From Lolium rigidum (Eukaryota; Streptophyta; Magnoliopsida; Poales; Poaceae): DNA of 64,000 nucleotides. Under the pieces are notes generated by a model. It saw only the letters and a program-made list of their open reading frames with translations, did no database searches and was not told the origin of the DNA. Positions 32,763-42,266 of the stretch are shown piece after piece (the first letter of the stretch is position 1; each line of letters starts with the position of its first letter). Made by a program: the position numbers and the translations under genes. Location: NCBI RefSeq assembly GCF_022539505.1, contig NC_061514.1:42892869-42956868 (forward strand). Reading direction: 5' to 3'.

Positions 32763-32790
32763 CCGTGGCAGCGCACGGTCATTCCACTAG
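32763..32790 (+). other. Helitron 3' terminal hairpin and CTAG
   Basis: ccgtg (32763-32767), loop gcagcg, cacgg (32774-32778), then tcattcca and ctag (32787-32790). This is the rolling-circle termination signal of Helitrons. Confidence 0.85.
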
Positions 32791-33130
32791 TGTACACTAG
32801 TATGTGCCAGAGCACAACCCACGAACTGCCACAAACTTTACCACACACTCAAGTATACTCTGCCAATTAAGAGCAAGTGCAACGTTTGTTTCATTTTTGC
32901 GGTGCCTAGTCCAACATAAGAAACGGGGTAAAGGTAAGAAAATATGAACAATGTTAGTCTCTGCGTACTACATGTGGACCCTTCTGGTGAAATTAATAAA
33001 CAAACAATAAAACTGATTGGTCGCATGACTCTCTTTTCTCCTCACGATTATCTTTCCCGTACCAGGGCATGCAGAGCGTTCGGTTCCTCTCTCCGTCCTT
33101 TATTTATTCCTTGGATACATCAGCATAACC
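32791..33130. other. Unassigned sequence right of the Helitron
   Basis: No gene or repeat recognised. It contains tagtgtacactagta near 32785-32803, a short palindrome at the Helitron junction. Confidence 0.3.
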
Positions 33131-33617
33131 TTTTTTTTGCGAATAGAAATTGTATTACTTAAGCCTCAGAATTACAGTCCTCGCTACAAAGTCTAGGTAT
33201 CAAGCTTGGTCCCGAACGTAACCAAACATCAGTCGTGCGGTCCGTTCGAGCCATTTTAGCTAGAGCATCGCTCACTAAGTTTTGCTCTCTCCTAATACCA
33301 ACCACCTTAGACTCTGATCTCTCACGCAGGAGACGACGAATCTCGTCCACCATGAAGGTGTGCTCAGATCTCTCTCCTACAACATTGTTAATCATCCTCA
33401 CAGCATGAGAGCAATCTAGTTCAACAATGAACGGCGTAGTACACCATTCCAATGCAAAGGTGCAACCCTCTAAGCATGCCGCTAATTCCGCCTCCAGCGG
33501 AGAAGAACACGAAGGAATATATCGACAAGAGGAGAAAACGATGCTCCCCGCTTCATCTCGCAGTATCGTGCAAAGAACCAGCGATCGATGATCGCCTGTG
33601 GTTGATCTTGTGATCAT
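33131..33617 (-). pseudogene. LINE tail with RNase H-like domain (RVT_3)
   Basis: 152 codons on the minus strand from 33617 encode most of a plant reverse-transcriptase-like RNase H domain (PF13456 type): RDEAGSIVFSSCRY, SPLEAELAACLEGC, VELDCSHAVRMIN, IRREQNLVSDALAKMA. The stop at 33159 is followed by a short UTR and A8 (33131-33138), the poly(A) of an insertion. Only the 3' end of the LINE, or of a retrocopied gene with this domain, is present. The first conserved Asp strand is missing. Confidence 0.65.
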
Positions 33618-33645
33618 GTACTACGCCTTGTACCGGATCACTTGG

Positions 33646-33925
33646 GCGGATCCGAGTAAAAAAGAAAGATATCACATTACTTTTATTTCAGCCTCTTAGT
33701 TTAAAATAGGTTTTAAAATTCTTGGTTGACGTTTCCGAAATCTCGCTGAAAATCAGTTATTTTGCTTACCACCGAGAGAACTTTATACCAAATAAAATAT
33801 ACCAGTATTAATTGCGCGGATCCTAGTAAAAAAGAAAGATGTCACATTAATTTTGTTTCAGCCTCTTGGTTTAAAATAGGTTTTAAAATTCTTGGTCGAC
33901 ATTTCCAAAATCTCGCTGAAAACAT
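33646..33925. repeat. Direct repeat, two 110-bp copies 170 bp apart
   Basis: gcggatccgagtaaaaaaga (33646) and gcggatcctagtaaaaaaga (33816) start copies that share tcagcctctt, tttaaaataggttttaaaat, tcttggt and aatctcgctgaaaa. The spacer is AT-rich. No coding. Confidence 0.85.
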
Positions 33926-34794
33926 AACCTTGAATCCTGATAAAAGATTTCCTTAGCCACCCCTCTTACTTTACACAGTGCACTTGCTCTAATGGGCGAG
34001 AGAAGAACGTGTTTTGCACAATTCACCACTAATTTTCCCAATAATTCCAAAGCTAAATCGTACATATATTATTGGGATGCTGTGAATAGGTACGGGAGCA
34101 TCACAAAGCTGCAATTATCATTGGGAACTCAAGGATGCTGGTACGGCCTATATATCTAACCAAAGATTGAGTTGCCAAAGAAAATACCTAGCAAGGGTAT
34201 TATTTCTTGAAAGCGGAGTCTCTGGAGGGATATTTCAAGAAAATTTCAGTATCAACACAAGAATATCCAACTTTGCTCTATTTTATGGGAGTGACGTTTT
34301 CAGTCGTTTTTTCAATCGACTGAGAACTAACTCAAAATTTAATTGCAAGTCATAAGTAGCACGAACGAAGCAATCCAATGGTATGACGTATTTTAGAAGT
34401 TGTAACTCATGTGTGTGTAAGTAGTATAATCCCAGCTACAACTCCACGCGCAACTGAAAATTTCTCACTTACAAACTATGTTGCAACTAGCAGCTATAGT
34501 ATGAATCACGATGCAATCCAAGGTTTTGAAGTCAATTGAAAATTAAGGTAGGAACAAGTTTGTATTCTTTGACTATAAGACAATGATATTTAACATGGGA
34601 AAATTGATATCTACGAGTAGATTACCCTCCTACAGAATATAAATTGGCAGATGCACATTAAACTAATGAAAATAAGATATTTGGTGTCTGGGAAAAACTG
34701 TGTCACAAATTTTTGTCTAAACAGTTACAAGCCGCACAAAACATACAATGACAAACACCTTAAGTGAAAGCTCCACTGTGGCTCACACTCATGA
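33926..34794. other. Unassigned AT-rich sequence
   Basis: No gene seen. 34128-34212 resembles 24073-24160 (aactcaaggatgc, then tatttcttgaaa), marking a diverged dispersed repeat. Confidence 0.35.
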
Positions 34795-35300
34795 ACCGGT
34801 TGTGGACGGCTGGCAGGCTTCAAACACGATGACTGCAACACCCACCGGTGTACCCGCTATGCTATCAGGAGCCGGAAATTGTTAACCACTTGACGCTGCA
34901 GTGTTTATTCTCCCCAGAATTTTGGTACACCTGCTTACTACCTTACATAATTCATAGATTCGTACCTAGTCCCATGTCCACAATAGAAGATTGGTGGCCA
35001 ACAACGAACATGGCAGCGGCAACATTTGATCGCCGAGAGATACATTCACTCAGCATTTTAGTGGCAAGTTCAATTCGGCTTGAGCAGAATAGCAGGATTT
35101 TTGACAATCGCCACAATGCCTATGGAGGTTTGCAGGAAGCTCAAGGTTGAGATGGAAGCTGTGTGGACAAAGAGGAATTACGTAGAGAGTGTGTCGGTCC
35201 CTATTCTTTTCCTTTGCGAGTTGGGTTGTGGTCGCTTCTGATCGACCCATGTAATCTTGTAATAAAACGAAACCCCTTCTTACCGCAAGCTTTTAATAAT
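34795..35300 (+). pseudogene. LINE 3' end with zf-RVT domain remnant
   Basis: The frame from about 34848 reads EPEIVNHLTLQCLFSPEFW, DWWPTT and SIRLEQNSRIFDN, the pattern of the zinc-binding domain (PF13966 type) and the tail after it in plant LINEs; the CxxC before it lies close to a stop. Codons continue to 35150, then a 3' UTR with aataaaacg (35261). It is on the plus strand, opposite to the nearby RNase H piece, so the two are separate insertions. Confidence 0.6.
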
Positions 35301-35399
35301 ATGGCCATGATCTGTCACGACTATCTCCACTATAGAAAGAAAAAAGAGAGGATCAAATTTTCTAGTAAATACTACAAAAAAAAGCTTTTTACATAGGGA

Positions 35400-35880
35400 T
35401 AGTAAAAACAATGATTTTTTCCTATCATATGTAGGAAAGAAGGACACTTCACGCGAATCAAAAAAGGAAGAAAGTATCGCCTATACTACTACTCTATGGA
35501 TAAAGTTCTCCAATTAATAGAGAAAGCACCGTAAAGATCAATTAGTGAGCAACTGGGTCGATACAACTAAAAAAACTACTTACTTATCCCATGATATGGG
35601 GCAAAATTTAGGAATCTGCTTATGTAATAGAGCCGATTCACTAAAGGATTAAGCTGTGGTGTAGTATCAGATCCCAAAGATAGTAAGTTATTTTTTCTTT
35701 CTTATGGAAAAAAGTATTTTTCAAGGATTCTATAGAGATTTCATATATGAAACCGGGATAGTTACCTTTCAGAAAATTAGAACGAAGTCTCTAGATCTAT
35801 CTATGCTTCATCCTTCTGAAGGTGGGAAAAAATATCAAACTGATTATTGATAAAAATCTATTACGTACAAGATGGTAATG
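35400..35880. other. Plastid-like DNA, possibly from a group II intron region
   Basis: AT-rich text unlike the surrounding repeats, with stretches that read like grass chloroplast intron sequence (tgtaatagagccgattcac, ggtgtagtatcagatccc, agatagtaag). I believe it is a nuclear insertion of plastid DNA, perhaps from the trnK/matK area or another plastid intron, but this is from memory. No ORF or tRNA is present. Confidence 0.4.
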
Positions 35881-35893
35881 GTTCGGTCACCAC

Positions 35894-37452
35894 TGAAAGT
35901 GCATGCATGGAGCCCCCATGTGTTGTTTCGGTAATTAATAATAGTCCCTATGAACTAATGTTTGCATTGAGTTATATTTGTAGGGGTTATCTATAGGCAA
36001 TGCTTGAACCATATGTTGGCTTCAAGGTTAAAATAAGAAGAACTGAGGTGCAAGTTCAAGATGAGCCAACTCGAAGAGATCATATGATTGAAGCTTGTCA
36101 TTCAAATGGTGTTCATGGATATGTGAAGATGGACTGAAGAAGAAGCTTTTCCATAGTGGAGTATGGGGGAGAAATTCGCAAGACTTTATCAAGTAAGCAC
36201 AATCAAGAAAGGTGTTATATCTCGTTGCAGTCAAGATCGTCATCATCGAGCTCAAGTGGAATGCGCAAGGTTAAGGTTTGCTCTTTTTAGGGTTTCTTTC
36301 TGATCGGTCTCGTGGTTTTAGTTGGGAGACCGGTTTATAGGATAGTGGCCGTACTATCAAGAGGGCTCGCGAGTGCGTAACTCAATCGTATCATTCGGAG
36401 AGAGCTCAAACTGTTGCATCCTTGCATCATATTTATTGATTGTTATTTGTATCTTATCCATGTGGTGTTTTAGATCGTGTGCTTATTCTCACGACAAGCT
36501 CTAGTTCATCGAAACTGAATTCACATGAAATACTTGTTGTGTTTTCGATATTGAAGTTTTTCCCGATTCTTCGTGTTGAGAGGTTTCACTCTAAAATCCA
36601 TAGAAAAATATACCCCAATTCTTCTTAAGTTTTTCACCCTTCGTGGGGTATCTATTGTCATCCTCTTTACAATAAAATTGGTTTCACCTAAATCCGAGTT
36701 TCTTAACTCAAGTTGTTGCATTTTCCATATTAGAGTTTTTACCGGTTTTTCTTTATATATAGGTAAAACCTTTTTTCTATCCTTCCTTTCTATATTATGA
36801 TGTTTCTATGCATATTGTTGTAGATATCGTTGTTGTGATTTCAATGAGCCCAAGATCATCGAAATCCGAGTCTGGATGCAAAAGTTTTTAAGATTTTGTA
36901 TCGGGTCTTTGGGTATACACAAGGAGGGCGGTACTGCCGCCCAGAAAGGGTAGCATTGCTGCCCAGACAAGGGCAGCACTGCCGCTAGGCCGGGGCAGCA
37001 CTTCCGCCCAGAGAGGGGCAGGACTGACGCCCAGACACGATTTGGCCATAATGGGCAGAATTTTGGGGACCCTTTTAAAGGCCGTCTTCCTCCTCTCTCT
37101 TCCTACTTATTCTTCCCCAACTTTCTCTCCTCCATTGCCAACATTTGAGAGCTTCCGATCCCTCTAATCCCTCCATGATTCTTGCACCTATTTGAGGGAA
37201 AAGAGAGAGGAGATCTAGATCTATAATCCCATCAATCAAATTCTCCTCTTTGTGAGGGAATCTCTAGATCTAGTTCTTGGAGAGAAATTTGGTGTTCTTC
37301 CTCCTATTTTTTTCTTCCTCTCTTATTCCTCCAATATCTTTTGTAGCTTTGTTGGAATTTGAGAGAGAGGGATTTGAGCATCTTTGTGGTGTTCTTGCCA
37401 TTGCATTTGGTGCATCGGTTTGAGTTCTCACGGTGATTCGTGAAAGTGAAAG
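35894..37452 (+). repeat. 5' part of an unidentified retrotransposon LTR
   Basis: It starts TGAAAGTGCATGCATGGAG, a start I have seen for long grass LTRs. A TATA-like ttttaaag (37073-37080) is followed by a CT-rich leader. It is broken at 37452 by the Tat-type element. Short open frames at 37270-37570 straddle the junction and are not genes. Confidence 0.5.
36926..37038. repeat. 22-23 bp GC-rich array, five units, each partly self-complementary
   Basis: Units start at 36926, 36948, 36971, 36993 and 37016. The first reads gggcggtactgccgccc, a 6-bp stem. Later units keep gggcag and the gcccag end with changes. It lies upstream of the TATA-like box, where LTR regulatory repeats usually are. Confidence 0.8.
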
Positions 37453-38620
37453 TGTTGCGGTTAGAAACCCACCGGCGAGCAACGACGGGCAACACAGTAG
37501 AGCCGGGAGGCTCCCAGGATTGCGGCTGACCCTGGTCCCTCGGGCGACGGCCCGCAATGCCTTCTGGCACACGCGTCCTGGTGATTACGAGGGCGTGCCA
37601 CCTGACCTATACCTAGTCAGGAAGGTGATGGATTGCTTCGACTAGTTTCATGCATGGCAAACACGTAAACATTAAATACGAGCCCCGATCGGCTCTTAAG
37701 TTGTTCTGTGGATCGGCTCAAAGAGCCGATTGCCCCATGGTTCATGTTAGATTTATAAGGACATGGGGATCATGCTTTATCAAAATCAAGCTAAGCTAAT
37801 CTACAATAGTTTAGGGTTTTCACCGTATAATCGGAACATCCTATGCGTAATTGAGCCTAGCAGATACGTAAGATGATGGAAAACCAACCCTAAAGAGGCC
37901 TAAAAACCAACATGAAGTTGATCCCCGGAACAATCCCTCTAGAGCTTAGTAAACCACACTTTACGTGCTACCGGATCCTTCAACTCGTTTATAAGGCCTA
38001 ACCATACGGATATCAAACCAATCCTTGAAGAACAAGGAGCAACTATAACGGATTAGATCTACTCAATAACGAACAAGCAAGGTGCTGCCCTTACACCTAA
38101 AATAGGTGTAAGGGAAGCTAGATATCGAGGGGAAGTTTAGCTAAACAAATGCATCGTGAAAGCATTGTGATCAACCCCAAAACACCTAAGATAAGGGTGT
38201 TGCTCGCCATCAAAAAGGCTTCAGCACGAGCAACACCAAGAACGAATAAACTGATACTGCCTAGATCGCAAGATGCGATCTAGGCAGCATGTTGCTTACC
38301 CGGGAGAAACCCTCGAAACAAGGGGTGGCGATGCGCCTAGATTGATTTGTTGTGAACGTGATCGTCCTTCTTTCTCAATAACCCTAGATACATATTTATA
38401 GTCCGTAGACTCTCTAACTTGGGAATAAACCCAACCGTGTACGAGCTAAACTCTATCTCTTAATCCTAACCGACACGTATCCTACTATATTTACAGATAC
38501 ACGGGCAATCTTGCCCAAACTTCTTGTACAAGGCCGGTTCGGGAATATTTTCCCTGCAAATCCTCTAAGCCCATTTACTCACGGCCCATCTCCAGACTTG
38601 GTTAAATTCTGGTGGTAACA
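37453..38620 (-). repeat. 3' LTR of the Tat-type element, 1168 bp
   Basis: Minus strand: TGTTACCACCAGAATTTAAC at 38620 to CCGCAACA at 37453. A TATA box (ctataaatatg on the minus strand, about 38393-38403) is followed by the transcribed part. Three perfect hairpins lie downstream of it. The adjoining ccccccctgg on the plus strand (about 38623-38632) is the complement of the polypurine tract. Confidence 0.75.
38088..38287. repeat. Three perfect hairpins in the Tat LTR
   Basis: Hairpin 1: 11-bp arms 38088-38098 and 38104-38114 with a 5-base loop. Hairpin 2: 11-bp arms 38196-38206 and 38227-38237 with a 20-base loop. Hairpin 3: 14-bp arms 38257-38270 and 38274-38287 with a 3-base loop. All arms pair without mismatch in an otherwise mutated element. 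Confidence 0.9.
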
Positions 38621-38796
38621 CATGCCCCCCTGGTTTTGGCAATGATAATTTCAAAACAACTTCGTTTTTCCTTCGAAGGGTCACGTCGTAGCAGAGCAGA
38701 GCTGCCGTAGAATCTTTCATCGTGATGCCTTGCCTTCTCAGCTTCTCTGCGCGACTTGATAGATTCGGCACCATGTCCTCGAAAACCATCGCGGCA

Positions 38797-38894
38797 TTAA
38801 ATCTCCACTATATCCCCTTTTATTTAAGAACGTCGAGCAACTCGCCTCTTCATCCCCTTCCTCAGTACTAGACACCGAAAAGCCCTCCTCCACC
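38797..38894 (+). promoter_or_regulatory. Possible promoter of the antisense ORF
   Basis: ctatatcc and ttatttaag (38806-38828) are TATA-like and lie 65-90 bases before an ATG in good context (caccATGG, 38891-38898). Inferred only from spacing. Confidence 0.35.
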
Positions 38895-39413
38895 ATGGAC
38901 TCATCCTCCTCCTCTGCTGCATCGGCTCTCTCCTTCCAATCCTCTTCCTCAAGCGAGCCGATGCCAGAGCACAACCAATGGGAGGAGCCGGAGTGGGACT
39001 TTGACTTCGTGCCCGATGGCCCACCCGAGGCCCTCGTCGGGTCAGATGGCGATTTGCCCCTGACCGATGGGGAGGACGACCTCCGGTTCCTCATCGACGG
39101 GGAACTGGTGGCGGAGAGTGAGGATGACCTCCTCTCTTGGGGTAGCTTCGCCCCCTCCGGCGAAGAGGAAGAAGAGGAGGATGAAGAGGATGACGCCTCC
39201 TCCGACGAGGAGGAAGAGGAGGGCGACACTTCCTCCGACGAGCCGCCGGCGAAGCGCTTCCGCGGCTGGGCCTGGTCGGATGACGACGAGGACGATGATG
39301 ACGAGGAGGAAGAAGCCCCCGTCGAGGGCTACGGCAGTAGCGACGAGGAGCTCGCCAGCAGCAGCACCGGCGGCGGCTACAATGGCGACGATGAGGACAG
39401 CGACGGTCCCTAG
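38895..39413 (+). CDS. Acidic accessory protein, antisense ORF of the Tat-type element
   Basis: 172 aa with no stop, on the strand opposite to pol. The N-terminus is Ser-rich. From about residue 85 the protein is dominated by Asp, Glu and Ser, with a short basic patch PAKRFRGWAW that could act as a nuclear signal. The end reads GGGYNGDDEDSDGP. The start is in good context. A possible polyadenylation area follows (ttgaaatcaatgaag, 39512-39526). Accessory ORFs antisense to gag-pol between integrase and 3' LTR are known in Tat-group retrotransposons; their function is not established. A highly acidic nuclear protein is the plain inference. It is intact although pol beside it is broken. Confidence 0.65.
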   Translation: MDSSSSSAASALSFQSSSSSEPMPEHNQWEEPEWDFDFVPDGPPEALVGSDGDLPLTDGEDDLRFLIDGELVAESEDDLLSWGSFAPSGEEEEEEDEEDDASSDEEEEEGDTSSDEPPAKRFRGWAWSDDDEDDDDEEEEAPVEGYGSSDEELASSSTGGGYNGDDEDSDGP

Positions 39414-39782
39414 AGTAGGGGCCACTTAGTATAGGACTAGTAGTAGCAATCTTCCTCCTTTTGTTCCCCCGCTCCTGAGCAATCGGGTCCTCCTTGTAAA
39501 AAATCCCCTTTTGAAATCAATGAAGAAGGATTACATGCTTAATTCTTCCGATTATCATTGTTCGAGAAGCCGATGGCAAAACATCGGTCTTTGCTCAAAA
39601 CGCCAACAAGGCCAGCCCCACAATCGAACGTAAAACTGAATGGTGACCTGAAATAACAGTTGTTCCTCTATAGTCGATGACTCCGCATCGGCTCTTTCAG
39701 CTCTAAAGTCGATGGTCAGTACATCGGCTATGCTTTTGTTTAAAAAAAATTTACTGGCCGATTTAAAATCGGCCCCCGTATC

Positions 39783-42166
39783 TCACTGCCCATCATCCCA
39801 CATGCTTGGGAAATACTTCTTGAGATGCTGGCCATTGACGGCCACTGGGAACTTCACACCATCCAATTGTTCGAGCATGTATGCATTGCCCTTTAGGAGC
39901 TGGTCAACCCTGTACGGCCCGTGCCAATTTGGAGACCATTTTCCATATGCCTTGTCCTTAGTCCCCAACGGCAGTACAGCTTCCCACACTAGATCACCAA
40001 CCTGGAACTCCTTTGGCTTCACCTTCTTATTATATGCACGAGCTACCTTGGCCTTGTTCTCCTTAATTTTCTCAAGTGACCAAAGTCTGAGTTCTGTCAG
40101 ATCTTCAACGCTATCACTCATCAGGGCTGCATACTCTTCAGTTGTCAAGTCATTCTGAAATGTGACACGTCTCGACCCAGCCGTGATCTCCCAGGGTAAC
40201 ACGGCTTCTTTCCATAGACCAGATGGTATGGCGAGGTTTTCACTGCTCCATGACATGACATACGATAAGCCCACAAAGCCTCCAATAATACCTCATTCCA
40301 ACGCTTAGGGTACTCGTCGATTTTCCTCTTAATCAGCTTGATAAGGCTTTTGTTGGACGCTTCAGCCTATCCATTCGCCTGAGCGTAGTATGGAGACGAT
40401 CGGATCAGCTTAATTCCCATGTCATCGCAGAACTTTCTGAATTCTTTAGAGATGAAGACCGAACCTCCATCGGTCGTGATGGTCTAGGGAATCCCGAACC
40501 TATGAATGACATGCTCTTTCACAAAGTTGATAACATCCTCTAATTTTACTGACTTCATAGGGACGGCTTCCACCCACTTAGTAAAATAATCTGTAATGGC
40601 CAAGATCCACTCATGGCCTTTGCTCGATGCAGGATGGATTTTGCCGATCATGTCCATGCCCCATCCTCGAAATGGCCAAGGCTTGATGATGGGGTTCATT
40701 GCTGATGCGGGTACCATCTGAATGCTCCCAAACCTCTGACATGCTTGACACCCTTTGTAGTACTTGAAACAGTCCTCAAGCATGGTGGGCCAATAAAACC
40801 CTGATCGCCTGATCAACCACTTCATCTTATGAGCCGACTGATGAGTTCCACATGCGCCTTCATGTACCTCGTGTAAGAGCCGATTTGCCTCGGCTGTTCC
40901 CAAACATTTGAGAAGTAACCCTTCCAAGGTCCTGTAGAACATGTCATCTCCGATAAGGACATACTTCATAGCCTTGTACCTTATCCGTTTAGGTGCCCCC
41001 GAGCCGGATCTTTCAAGTAATTGAAGATATCGGCTCTCCAATCGTCTGGCTCCATGAAATGTATCTGGACATCGGCTCCTTCCACCGTCTCCTTATAGCC
41101 TGACGCCATATGTGCGAGATCGTTCGCCTCCGTGTTCTGCGACCTCGGGACCCAGATGAAGTTTATGTACCTGAACTGTGTCATCAGCTCGCGGCAATGC
41201 ATCCATAACGGGAAGAGTGACTCGCTCTCGCACTTGTATTCTTCCGTGAGCTGGGAGATCACCAACTTCGAGTCTCCAAATAGTTCCACTGCTTCTGCCC
41301 CGGCTTCAATTAGCAACTCCATCCCCTTACGTACTGCTTCATACTTAGCAACATTATTGGTGCAAGGGGTAGATAGCCTGATGGAGAAGGTGTAGGTTGC
41401 CCCCCGGGGCGACACGAGTTGGATGCCGATGCCGCAACCTTCATCGCAAACTGACCCATCGAAGAACATGGCCCATGCACGTATAGACAGTGCTGCTATA
41501 TTGGTGTTGATCCGTTCAGCGATTAGATCGGCCAAGGCCTGTCCTTTGACGGCTTTCGCAGGTTGATATCGGAGATCCAACTCCGATAACGCGAACATCC
41601 ATTTACTGAGTCGGCCTTTCAAAACAGGAGCCGACAACATGTGCTTGATGACGTCTGATTTGCAGATGATGATGATTTCTGCCGTCAGAAAGATGTGGCG
41701 AAGCTTGGTGCAGGTAAAAAATAGGCAGAGGCACAACTTCTCGATCTCCGGGTACCTCGTCTACGCATCCAACATCCTTCTGCTGAGGTAGAAAGCAACT
41801 CTTTCCATGCCATCATAGATTTGCACTACCACCGAGGCGATAGAAGTATCGACTACGACGAGTAAATATAGAATGGCCTGTCTTGCTGGGGCGGAACCAA
41901 CACGGGCGGCTTCGTTAGATATTCTTTAATCTCATCAAACGCTCGTTGTTGCTCTGCCCCCCAGTGAAACTCCTCATCAGGTTTGATTTTTACCAGTCCC
42001 ATGAACGGCTCAATTCGTCCTGGCAGATTAGAGATGAACCTTCTGACGAAATTGATTTTGCCGATGAGACTTTGGAGCTCCTTCTTGGTCGTTGGTGGCT
42101 TCATTGTTCGCACTGCCTCTTGACTTTTCAGGCCGATCTCAATTCCACGTTCATGAACTAGGAAGC
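39783..42166 (-). pseudogene. pol: Tat-type pol: RT end, dual RNase H, integrase; inactivated
   Basis: From 42166 downwards: FLVHERGIEIG, KKELQSLIGKINFVRRFI and FHWGAEQQRAFDEI (RT thumb and connection), FYIYSS (classical RNase H start), then a decayed stretch. 41736-40981 has the second, archaeal-type RNase H (MFFDGSVCDEGCGIGI, ELFGDSKLVISQ). Integrase starts in 41041-40484 with the HHCC finger (HEGACGTH, CQAC) and the catalytic core, and continues after two TAG stops to the C-terminal part 40274-39783 (FQVGDLVWEAVLPLG, GPYRV). The stops at 40484-40486 and 40367-40369 both replace Gln. One base is missing near 40208. The polyprotein would copy and integrate the element; this one cannot. Confidence 0.85.
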
Positions 42167-42266
42167 NNNNNNNNNNNNNNNNNNNNNNNNNNNNNNNNNN
42201 NNNNNNNNNNNNNNNNNNNNNNNNNNNNNNNNNNNNNNNNNNNNNNNNNNNNNNNNNNNNNNNNNN
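42167..42266. other. Assembly gap, 100 N
   Basis: Exactly 100 N. The left side is Gypsy RT on the minus strand, the right side is CACTA transposase on the minus strand. The join is therefore between unrelated elements and frames crossing it are artefacts. Confidence 0.99.

Larger units (their letters stand above)
25000..32790 (+). mobile_element. Non-autonomous Helitron, 7791 bp
   Basis: The 5' end TCTCTACTATATTAA follows A24999 and fits the TC start and the TCTMTAYTA consensus of grass Helitrons. The 3' end is a hairpin (CCGTG, loop GCAGCG, CACGG at 32763-32778), 8 bases, then CTAG, followed by T32791. Insertion between A and T without target duplication is the Helitron rule. No Rep or helicase frame is present. 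The interior holds several GC-rich blocks that look like pieces of captured genes separated by AT-rich sequence. Confidence 0.75.
37453..42166 (-). mobile_element. Tat-lineage Gypsy retrotransposon, 3' part
   Basis: Read on the minus strand: RT C-terminal part, RNase H with a second archaeal-type RNase H, and integrase (42166-39783). An intervening region then carries an ORF on the opposite strand (38895-39413). PPT (38621-38632) and 3' LTR (38620-37453) follow. A second RNase H plus an antisense ORF before the 3' LTR is the organisation known for Tat/Grande-type elements. The 5' half is lost in the gap at 42167. Confidence 0.75.
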
